A DNA stretch of 64,000 nt, taken from assembly GCA_023091665.1 (NCBI GenBank), contig JALJCQ010000022.1, positions 1,364,001 to 1,428,000 of the forward strand. Direction: 5' to 3'. The first letter of the stretch is position 1; the number at the start of each line of letters is the position of its first letter. Below the pieces are notes generated by a model that was not told the DNA's origin, did not search any database, and saw only the letters and a program-made list of their open reading frames with translations. This document shows positions 40,323 through 48,556 of this stretch, one piece after another. The position numbers and the translations under genes are program-made. The stretch is from Pythium myriotylum (taxonomy: Eukaryota; Oomycota; Peronosporomycetes; Pythiales; Pythiaceae).

Positions 40323-42121
40323 ATGATCCTGTTCTTCGCGGCGATAGCCTCACTCTTTGCGTCAGCCTTAGCTGACCCGGCGGCGACCACACAGGCATCC
40401 AGTACTCTATTGAGTATTCCGTCATTTTCTCGTGACTGCAACGCTGCCAAGCCATCGATTCGAGCTCAGGCTATTACGTTGGCATCAACTAAGATCCATA
40501 ACGAACCTCGCACGAAGCCGCTGAAGAACTTGAACGGAGCCATCGAAACCCTTCCGTTCAGTACAGGCCCAGTTTACCGCAAGACACCCGGACAAGAGCT
40601 CTATCTCGAAGAGCTTTCCAAGTCATCCGCGACGTTGACGAAATTCGAGAACGTCCATTCCGATCAAATTGCGAATGTAACGCGGGACAACCTCGCGCGG
40701 CTTAAGAAAAGCAAGGGCAGTCTCAGCTATGCTGACTACGCCGAGACCTACGCTCTACTGGAGACCAAGGGTCTCATTGCCAAGCCTCTAGCACTCAACA
40801 ACAGCGACGAAGTCTTCGGTGCGGTGAGACTCGGTCTTCGCGGCCAGAACCTGAAGCTCGTGCAGCACAGCGACCAAGTCTACAAGAATGATCTGGCGAA
40901 GGCTGCCACCTCCCCACTCGTCAAACGAGTGTGTGGAAAAGACTCGCTCGATGTTGCGCTCGCGCACAACGCCATCTTCGTTTCGGACTTCACCAACACC
41001 AACAAGTACAACGACGACAAGAGCACCCTCGACAATACACCGTCGACACGCGCGGCTACTTTTGCTTCAATGCCGCTCGACAACTGTTCCTGCCACTCGC
41101 AATCACGATTGTGGACACGGGTCTCGTGTACACGCGCGATGACTCTCCGGGAGAGTGGCAGCTTGCGAAGATGGCCCTGGACGCGGTGGAATACAACTTC
41201 CAGCAGGTCCGCCACCTGCTTGAGGTGCACATGGAGTTGATCTCCGTGGAAGTCGAACTGATGCGCTCGGTGGCGACGGAGCACCCGATCTATAAACTCC
41301 TCAAGCACCATTTCTTTGGAAACTTTGCATTCGAGTTACGAGGCAGTCAGCTCCTACTCGAACTGAACACACGATACGACGAGACGTTCTCGTTTGGTGC
41401 ACGAGGTTCTATTCGGCTGTTGCTCGACGAATTCCACCATGTGGACCTCAGTGAAACAGCGCCCGAAGAGTTCACGCGCCGCGGACTCGCGCATGTGCCG
41501 ATCAATCGACTCACGAAGTACGGCGTCAAGTACTTTGACATTCTCGCGGAGTTTGTCCACAAGTTTGTGGATGTGTACTACAAGAGTGACAGCGACGTAT
41601 CCGCCGACTGCGAGCTGCAGCATTGGGCTGAGAACATGCAGAAGATTCCCGAGATCCGTGGCTTCCCGGCAAAGTTCGACTCGCGCAAGAAGTTGGAACG
41701 TCTCATCACGCAGTTCATCTTCCAGCACGCAGTCAAGCATCACTTCATGAACGGGCACGTCACGTGGCACGGCGCGGCAGCACCTTTCACCACAGCCTCG
41801 CTCTGGAACAAGGCCAAGGGTCTCCCCAAGAAGAAAGGTGTGGCGGTGAACCCTCTCGATTACGCGATGCCACAAGAGATTGTGCCCGACTTCTCCAACA
41901 CAGCGTCCCGGTTCTTACGCCCGCTACCACGCGAGATGACGCTGCTCGAAGTGTACAAGAGCACAGCGCTTGAGGCTCAGCCACAGCTAGCGACCGCGAT
42001 TACCAAGCTCCGTGCAGACATGAAGGCCATGGAGGCGTTCGTCCTCGCCGAAGAAAAGAAGATGGCCGTGCCGCTCGACTTCTTCCGTCCGTCCCAGCTC
42101 CCGTACTTCTCGTACATTTGA
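40323..42121 (+). pseudogene. Secreted lipoxygenase (single frameshift)
   Basis: About 600 residues in two frames. It begins at 40323 with MILFFAAIASLFASALADPA, a signal peptide. The frame shifts by one base near 41030-41037, where STLDN should continue into YTVDTRGYFCFNA. The second frame runs to the stop at 42119. HLLEVH and HPIYKLLKHH fit the lipoxygenase signature H-x4-H-x4-H-x17-H-x8-H, except that the first His, normally an iron ligand, is Phe. HAVKHHF (about 475) holds the later iron-ligand pair. The protein ends in Ile (SYI), the C-terminal iron ligand of the family. No GT-AG intron fits the shift. It is either a recent pseudogene or a one-base sequence error. An intact copy would be an extracellular fatty-acid dioxygenase. 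Confidence 0.78.
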
Positions 42122-43295
42122 TTGGGGGCTTGCCGCTGGAGGGTGCACACCATCCAGATTTTTGCACATTTCACAAACCTCGGTCGCACACGCGTACTGA
42201 CTGCATGAGAAAAGTAAGAGTTGGAACAACGATGTGTTTTGTCATCCATCACAGACCAATATTTTTCTTCGTAGAACGGATAGGAGTAAACACTTCGAGA
42301 CTATGCAACAACTTATGCCAACCCCAAGCAGAAGAGTGCACTACTCGTGCATAAAAAGTACCCCGCTCGGCGTTCACCAGATTGGTCTTGACTATTCATG
42401 ATCACTGGTCGATTTTTATCCATAAGAGTTCTTTGAGATTGGGCTCCTTTGGGGGAAACCGAGCTAAGCTTGACCCCAAGCCTCTTCCGTCGTTGTTGTG
42501 AATTACTCAACTCTCACGTTCACATCTGTTGTCGGTACTGATGTGGTGCACAGCGACCATCGTCGCTGTGCACCACATCACGAAACCAATCATCTCTAGA
42601 TCTTCCTATTCTAGTCGAGGTGTTTGGGACAATGATCAACTCTCGTCGTTCCCAATTTGCAACTTCAGATTCGACGAGTAGGTTTAGCCGGGGTGCAGCA
42701 TATCCACTTACCACATACTACAATAGTATTGGAGCAGTTCACCTGTTCGAGTGGTATCTGTCTAATCACGTCGCTTGGTCACTGTTTCTGTTTGAAGCGG
42801 CTACTACGTCGGCATGATGGATGAGAGTACTTATGGAAAAATTGTGCGTCAACATTGGCGATAATGTTGGAGCGATTTGATTTCAGCTAGATGAAGTCCA
42901 CGAATGTCACAGCCTGAAAGACACATCCATGGTCTCCCATCCGGATAGTGGTACTGCTACGTTTGGTTGACGGATAATTGTTTTGGCGGTTCGAAGGACA
43001 AAGGTGTTCAGTGTTGGTGTCTATGAATTCTGGTTGAGCTTTGGAGTATGGCGAGAACTGATCGAACACGACATGGCAGAACAATGCAGAGAGACAGGAG
43101 TGGATGAACTGCACGGAACATCGAGTCATGATCAGGACACAGAGTTTGTCTGGTGCGCGTCGGAATCTGAACACCAAGTCGGTCAGCCCAAATCACTTAG
43201 ACCTCCTGTCTCAACCGCTTACGCACGACAGGATTTTGTGCTTCTGATCATATCTGGTTTGAGCTAGTATCTGAGCTGCTATTTCACTGACACAA
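42122..43295. other. Intergenic, with a perfect hairpin
   Basis: No gene supported. Frames such as 42983-43267 have no recognised domain. Contains the 40-bp perfect hairpin at 42540-42579. Confidence 0.4.
42540..42579. repeat. 18-bp perfect inverted repeat (hairpin)
   Basis: GATGTGGTGCACAGCGAC and its exact complement with a 4-base loop (CATC). Confidence 0.95.
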
Positions 43296-43493
43296 ATGAC
43301 GGCGTACCCCAATGTTACCATCCCTGTGTGCGCCCACAACACCATGGCTGATACCTTGGCGAACCACGGTATGAACACCGGGCAATCCAGTCACGTCCAT
43401 CACCCCACTAGCCGGATCTGCCACGCAGACCTGCTACGGTTCGCGAGCTCCGATATACGACACTCGCTATTTAGCCAAGTTGACCCACGATAA
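43296..43493 (+). pseudogene. RNase H domain relic (C-terminal piece)
   Basis: The frame reads AHNTMADTLANHGMNTGQSS, the C-terminal part of a retroelement RNase H (His and the last Asp in HNxMADxLAN). It continues DLLRFASSDIRHSL and stops. The matching segment in the relic at 10613-11165 is MADSAANAAMDS. No upstream RNase H sequence is attached. Confidence 0.65.
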
Positions 43494-43553
43494 TGGCAGG
43501 GGCAGACACACGCAGCTTCCTACATCCAGATACCAGCTATTAGGATTCACACT

Positions 43554-43587
43554 TGTTGAACTCAATAGACTTCATTTGCATCATCAC
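43554..43587 (-). repeat. TGAAGTCTATTGA motif, inverted copy
   Basis: Complement reads GATGCAAATGAAGTCTATTG then AGTTCAA, matching 11238-11263 base for base. It lies close to an RNase H relic, as does the 11.2 kb copy. Confidence 0.8.
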
Positions 43588-44394
43588 CTACATCCAGATA
43601 CTGAACCAAATGCGATCTTACATGTCAATCACATGGCACAGTGCGTACCATAGTGCGAGAATTGGTTTTCTTCCCTCTGCAAGCTTGTCTATATTCTAGC
43701 AATGACTATGATCAGCCTCTGTTCAGCAGGAGGATTCGCTCTGATGTCAGGTTAAGCGGAAGATCTTCATACTATCTCGTTCTACGGGCAGGCCAGTAGG
43801 CCAGGCGATAAGTCCCTTCAGCAGATAGCAAAGGAGGCAAGCAGAGGAGGCGGAGTGTGTCGCATCCATCGATACGCGTTACTTGACTAGTAGTTGCTGT
43901 TTTGTGCACAATGGGACAGACTGTCGGAGTAAGCAAATCGCTGTTTCACAACCGTTTATCCCCACAGAAGACCAAAACCATCCTCATCCTCTTAGTTAGA
44001 TTTGCCTGGATAGTCAACATAAGCCTTCAGACCAGAAGACCTTTCTCGTGTGACGCTGGTCATAAGGACACCTGCGAGACGATTGGCGTCTTGTTGTCAA
44101 GAGTGCCTCAACGAATCGTCGTCTGACACTGCGTCTCCAATCTCCTAACGTACAGTGGTTGGTGCCATCCTAGCATACGGTTTACAATCTCGGGATCGTC
44201 GTCGGCTCGAAACGTCGGGGATGAAGCAGACGAGCCTGCAGGTTTGGAAAACATATTGGGCGTTAGTCATCCACTCCTACGTGTATGACAGCTCATGGGT
44301 GGTTCTTCTCAGACTGGCTCGAGGCGCCGCTACTGGACGGGAATGGCCCCCTGCCCCTCTAATCGAGTGCCCGTGCTTCTGCTATCGATTGAAA
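43588..44394. other. Intergenic upstream of the isocyanide synthase gene
   Basis: No gene supported; frames at 43902-44126 and 44155-44805 show no family features, and the latter is a shadow of the following gene. Confidence 0.35.
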
Positions 44395-44410
44395 GCTCAT
44401 TCTGCAATTC
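44395..44410 (+). promoter_or_regulatory. Oomycete-type initiator of the isocyanide synthase gene
   Basis: GCTCATTCTGCAATTC matches the oomycete initiator consensus at nearly every position. The next ATG in frame is at 44448, 38 bp downstream. This argues against using the upstream in-frame ATG at 44295. Confidence 0.7.
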
Positions 44411-44447
44411 CAGCACTTGCTCCCAGATCCTCTCTCAACTGGTGCTC

Positions 44448-46325
44448 ATGGCTCCAAACGCTCACGCCTCGCCCAAGAACTCCACTATGCTGGCTCCCAA
44501 TGACGCCAGCGCTGTCGTCGCCCACTTCCTCAGGGAACTCGCTCCTCTCCAGAGTTCGTACGAAGATCCTAGTCTTGACCTTTTCGAGACGAAGGGCAAA
44601 AAGCACCTCGCGAAAACACTGGAAACTGTCATTGCACGAGGCGAACCGATCAATCTCGTTCTACCGGCGTTCCCGTTCAAGTCGCCCAACCGCGACGAGA
44701 AGGTGCTCGGTCACCTACCTGACCGAGGCGAAGAGATCGCGCTCGAGCGCCTGGAGAAACTTGCGGTCGCCGTGGAACAAGCGTACCCTCCTGGGTGCCT
44801 CGTGACGATCTTCAGCGACGGCCGCGTCTTCAACGACCTTCTTGGTGTCTCTCACGACGACTTGCTCGCGTACAAACGGGAACTTCGCGCGATGGCCGAT
44901 GAGGCCGGCCACTCACACATTCGCTTTGACGGCCTTGAGAACTACACCACATCAGCCGATCCGATTGGTGAGCTCTCAAAGCGGTTCAGCTTCGACGACA
45001 TCGATCTCGACACGCGCATCAAGTCGGACGACGGCCTCCGGCTTACCTACTGCTCCTTCCGCAAGTTCCTCAAGAAGGATCTTGCCCCGAAGTGGGCGAC
45101 CATGTCGTCTAGCGCTGCGTCCAAACGCGTCGGCGAGATCGCCAAGCGAATGATGGAGCGAAACGTTGTGTTCTCGACGCTCGTGGGAGAAGTCTACCCA
45201 CACGCCGTACGCCTCTCAATCCATTTGTACGACAACGCTGGCCCCAAGTTTGGCGTGCGGCTGATCCCACAGAACAAACACGGCATCCCTCGTACGCCCT
45301 GGCACTCGGTCATCTGTGAAGACCTCGACGGCACAGTCCACACGACAGATCTCGCGAGCGTCGACAAGACCAAGTATGAGCTCGTGTACCATCGTGGCCG
45401 AGCATGGGGTTTCAAGGAAAAGACACCTGACCTCTATGCGCCGTGGAAGGCGTTAAACGTCGAGTTTATCCACGAACAGCTACATCTCGTGATTAAAGCT
45501 CGCGCGCCAGCCGATGCGACTGAGACGTACACACCACCCACGCTGATGGATGTGCCTGTAGAGAGCCTACGTGCTTTGATTTGCGTACATGGCGTCGTAA
45601 GTCTACAGGGATTCCATCAGCATGATGCGAAAGAGCTCGAGGAGGCGTCGGCCCGCATGGGCGAAGTCGTCTATTGGCCCTGGGGCAGCGTCTTCGAGCT
45701 CAAGCACACTGTCGACACCAAACTGAGCGCGCAGACGCTCGAGGCGATGCCCATGCACTTCGACGGTCTCTTCAAGAAGAAGCACCCGGACGCCACAGAG
45801 CTCGGGGATGTCTCGCTGTACCAGCTCTTCCACTGCGTGGAGGCCTATCCCGCAGGTCCCGACGACAAGCCGGAGGAGTCTGGACGCACGCTATTCGCCC
45901 ACACCAACGCCATTCTCGCGGATCTGTCTGAGGACGAGCGGAAGCGTCTTAGCGAGATCACGCTCGTGTATAACGCCGGTATCTTTGACTACCACGAGTT
46001 CTCGCATGTCTCGCCCGTGATCATGAAGCACCAAGTGACTGGCAAAGACATTTTACGCTACCACGAGCCATGGGGAGCGGACAAATCCAAGACCACGCCG
46101 ATGACCGTACGATCCCTGGGCTTTGAGCCGGGAGAGGGCAAGATTGATGAGGTCGCCGAGTATGTTGAGAGCCTTCTGGTGCCCAAGCTTTACGACCCCA
46201 AGTACTGCTACTCGCACGCGTGGACCAAGGGCGAGTACGTGTTTGCCGACAACGTGTCGCTCATCCATGCTCGCACAGCTATGAAAGTGGACGGCCGCCA
46301 CGTGCGTCGTATCCACATCAACTAG
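44448..46325 (+). CDS. Isocyanide synthase (PvcA/Dit1) fused to Fe(II)/2OG dioxygenase (PvcB-like)
   Basis: A 625-residue two-domain enzyme. The first half (about 20-330) is the PvcA/Dit1 fold: LVLPAFPFKSPNRDEKVLGH, LPDRGE, PPGCLVTIFSDGRVFND and, near 285-300, TPWHSV followed by YELVYHRGR. PvcA-type enzymes turn the amino group of an amino acid into an isocyanide. The second half (about 340-625) is a TauD/PvcB-like oxygenase. The iron site HxD is His437-Phe-Asp439, and the distal His is in SLIHART near 607, followed by the Arg that usually binds 2-oxoglutarate. In bacteria the two are separate neighbouring genes; fused forms are known in fungi. I see no signal peptide or carrier domains. Likely product: an aromatic vinyl isocyanide or similar. 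The amino-acid substrate cannot be read by eye. Confidence 0.88.
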   Translation: MAPNAHASPKNSTMLAPNDASAVVAHFLRELAPLQSSYEDPSLDLFETKGKKHLAKTLETVIARGEPINLVLPAFPFKSPNRDEKVLGHLPDRGEEIALERLEKLAVAVEQAYPPGCLVTIFSDGRVFNDLLGVSHDDLLAYKRELRAMADEAGHSHIRFDGLENYTTSADPIGELSKRFSFDDIDLDTRIKSDDGLRLTYCSFRKFLKKDLAPKWATMSSSAASKRVGEIAKRMMERNVVFSTLVGEVYPHAVRLSIHLYDNAGPKFGVRLIPQNKHGIPRTPWHSVICEDLDGTVHTTDLASVDKTKYELVYHRGRAWGFKEKTPDLYAPWKALNVEFIHEQLHLVIKARAPADATETYTPPTLMDVPVESLRALICVHGVVSLQGFHQHDAKELEEASARMGEVVYWPWGSVFELKHTVDTKLSAQTLEAMPMHFDGLFKKKHPDATELGDVSLYQLFHCVEAYPAGPDDKPEESGRTLFAHTNAILADLSEDERKRLSEITLVYNAGIFDYHEFSHVSPVIMKHQVTGKDILRYHEPWGADKSKTTPMTVRSLGFEPGEGKIDEVAEYVESLLVPKLYDPKYCYSHAWTKGEYVFADNVSLIHARTAMKVDGRHVRRIHIN

Positions 46326-46650
46326 GAAGTGCAGGAGTTTCCCATCCATGCAACAAGAAGATTCGGTTCGTCGGGTTACGTTCTTCAAACCTGAGTTTAG
46401 GGTGGATTTTTTATGCACAGGTATGCGGTGTACAGAGAAAGTTTTTCTAACGTATTGGACCAGAGAGTGCACGATCTGAGGATGGTTGGGAAATCCTTTC
46501 GCCCAATCAGAGTTCTTCGATCTGCCTCAAGAGATGGTGATTGGTAGAATCTACGGATATCGGTCATTGCCAGAACACCTGCCAGTTTGTTCCATCTTCA
46601 TTTCGTTCATAGTTACAGCTCATCGAAAATTGGACGTACCAAGGCTCAAT
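46326..46650. other. 3' flank of the isocyanide synthase gene
   Basis: No gene seen; ends at the TA preceding the pogo-type element. Confidence 0.35.
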
Positions 46651-48342
46651 TATTGGGGGACCACTTTTGTGCACGATGTATTAGACAACCGATTGCTGCA
46701 GCAATTCTTTCGTGACGAGTCTACCAGCGATGTCTACTGTCAGCCGCTTCTTTGCTGCCCTTTTCGAACTGTCGCTGGGGTCAGGGGGCAGCAAAAGGAC
46801 TTCTTCTCTCACCTCGACCTGCTTTCTCTTCAGCCATGAAGCTGTCCCGATTTCCCCGCGCACCCCACCCGATTTCGACAGCTTGAGACGACTGAGCATC
46901 CTGGGTAGACTGGGCGGGTATATGCCCGTTGTCGCAAAGCCACTCACAGCGCTGGTTGGACTGTCGATGATGGCACTCTTGTATGCCTTGGAGCCAATTA
47001 CGATGGCGTCACGCTTGGTGACCGTACACGCATCCGTGGTGAACATCAAACGCTCCAACGCGTCTCGAACATTGCCTTTGAATGCTCTGAACACTGCAAC
47101 GTCGAGCGGTTGGAACAGGTGCGTTGCGTTTGGCGGGAGAGCGACCAGCAGGATTCCGAGGTCGATGCACATATCGACAGACTCTACAAATGCATGTTCA
47201 CGTTCAAAGTCAGACACAATTTGAAAATGTGAACATAAAGCAGTACCTGGTGTGACGTGTGTCGAGCTGTTGTCGAGCACGAGGATGACCGGGAATTCGA
47301 CTCGGTGACGGACAAGGTCTTGCTGAAAATGGCGCAGCCACAGCTTGAACACATCTTGGTTGCTGAAGCCCTTGGGGGCTCCAGTAAGACAGGTGTTCGG
47401 GATAGACAACGCCGCGAGGTCAGTCTTGAGCACTCGCTTGCCTGGTACGATGATCATAGGTGCGATCGCGAATCCAGACGCACTGATGCCTGCCACTATC
47501 GTCATGTGAAAGCTGGCTTTCATCTCCTTTGTCCACACATTTGGCGATCCTCGCATCGCAAGAACCACCTTACTCGTGGTGTCCGGAGAAAACGATGTCT
47601 CGTCCATGTTGAACATGCGAGCTGGACCAATGCCACACTCAATCACGAGCTTGGCAAGAGTGCCGAACAACGTGTACACCAGGTCGGTGTCGACGGCACG
47701 ACGAACACGGGCGAGTGGCTGAGCTCGACGGCTAGCGAGCTCGGGGTGACGACCTCGAAAGCGCTTGTACCAACCTGATGTAAGTGGCTGGCTGGTTGCG
47801 ACCGAACGTGTAGGCACGGATTCGATGCGTCGCTTGATCTCGTTTGCACGGTGGATTACCTCCCTTCTTGTTGGAGGCATTCCAGCACGCTGCATAGCCG
47901 CAACCCACTCCACGATGTCTCGTTCGATCTCGTCCGGAATCACTGGCTTCGTGCCACGCCGTTTGCCCGACAGATTGCCACTCTGTTCAAGCTCTTTCTT
48001 CTTCTTAAACAAAGCACGCAAACTGACGGGCGACGTCGCCGCGACGTGAGCATGTTTCTCGCCGGAACTGACCCGATTGAGGGCATCACGGAGCTCGAGC
48101 TGTGTGTATCGACCGCGAGGCTTCCCCATGTTGATCTGGGCCTCACACCACAAGACTGTCACTCACAACCACATATCTTTGGAATTTGATATTGTGTTGC
48201 GAAAATTGATTCTGTCGTGCCCAAAACTGGTCCAAAAATGACGAACCAATCACACGCGCCAAATGGACCAATTCCGTAGCGTGATTGGCTCTAACCTCTC
48301 ACCGTGCACTAAACTGGGGCTATGCACTATACTGGTCCAATA
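46651..48342 (-). mobile_element. Pogo/Tigger-type DNA transposon
   Basis: Left end TA-TTGGGGGACCACTTTTGTGC and right end (complement) TA-TTGGACCAGTATAGTGCA are imperfect inverted termini, each next to TA, the target used by the Tc1/mariner superfamily. Related motifs occur inside the right end at 48216-48237 (CGTGCCCAAAACTGGTCCAA) and 48303-48318, like extra transposase sites. The element encloses one transposase gene. Exact ends are my best reading. Confidence 0.65.
46681..48129 (-). CDS. Pogo-type transposase (CENP-B-like HTH, DDE)
   Basis: A 482-residue transposase with an intact frame. The N-terminus has a helix-turn-helix-like region (YTQLELRDALNRVSSGEKHA) and a CENP-B-type DNA-binding part (GWYKRFRGRHPELASRRAQP). 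The catalytic triad is in MFNMDETSF (near 180), VILVLDNSSTH (near 290) and PPNATHLFQPLDVAVF (near 345). A longer frame starts at 48162, but the ATG at 48129 (MGKPRGRYTQ) matches the usual short N-terminus. The tail is basic and disordered. Confidence 0.9.
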   Translation of the reverse strand: MGKPRGRYTQLELRDALNRVSSGEKHAHVAATSPVSLRALFKKKKELEQSGNLSGKRRGTKPVIPDEIERDIVEWVAAMQRAGMPPTRREVIHRANEIKRRIESVPTRSVATSQPLTSGWYKRFRGRHPELASRRAQPLARVRRAVDTDLVYTLFGTLAKLVIECGIGPARMFNMDETSFSPDTTSKVVLAMRGSPNVWTKEMKASFHMTIVAGISASGFAIAPMIIVPGKRVLKTDLAALSIPNTCLTGAPKGFSNQDVFKLWLRHFQQDLVRHRVEFPVILVLDNSSTHVTPGTALCSHFQIVSDFEREHAFVESVDMCIDLGILLVALPPNATHLFQPLDVAVFRAFKGNVRDALERLMFTTDACTVTKRDAIVIGSKAYKSAIIDSPTSAVSGFATTGIYPPSLPRMLSRLKLSKSGGVRGEIGTASWLKRKQVEVREEVLLLPPDPSDSSKRAAKKRLTVDIAGRLVTKELLQQSVV

Positions 48343-48556
48343 CGTTAGCAAAGAAAGGGCCCTGAAGTTGAGGTCCAGTTCAAGAGAGATCAATATCATT
48401 GTCTGACTCAATATTGACCTGCAATCAACAACTCCCCCCAGTCTCGGTGAAAACCCATCCTCACCCTCTCGCATTTATCCGTGCCCACCTTTCACTTTTC
48501 ACTCACCTCTCGCGCACCACAACCTTCGGCATTCTCGTTCTCACCTCGACTCAACC
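48343..48556 (+). promoter_or_regulatory. Promoter of Crinkler-like gene 3
   Basis: About 215 bp between the transposon end and the ATG at 48557, pyrimidine-rich in the last 80 bp (CCTTTCACTTTTCACTCACC). The transposon has replaced or pushed away anything further upstream. Confidence 0.4.

Noticed and set aside
44295..44447. Upstream in-frame ATG extending the isocyanide synthase by 51 residues
   Set aside because: A near-consensus initiator at 44395-44410 lies inside the extension and the extra residues have no family similarity.
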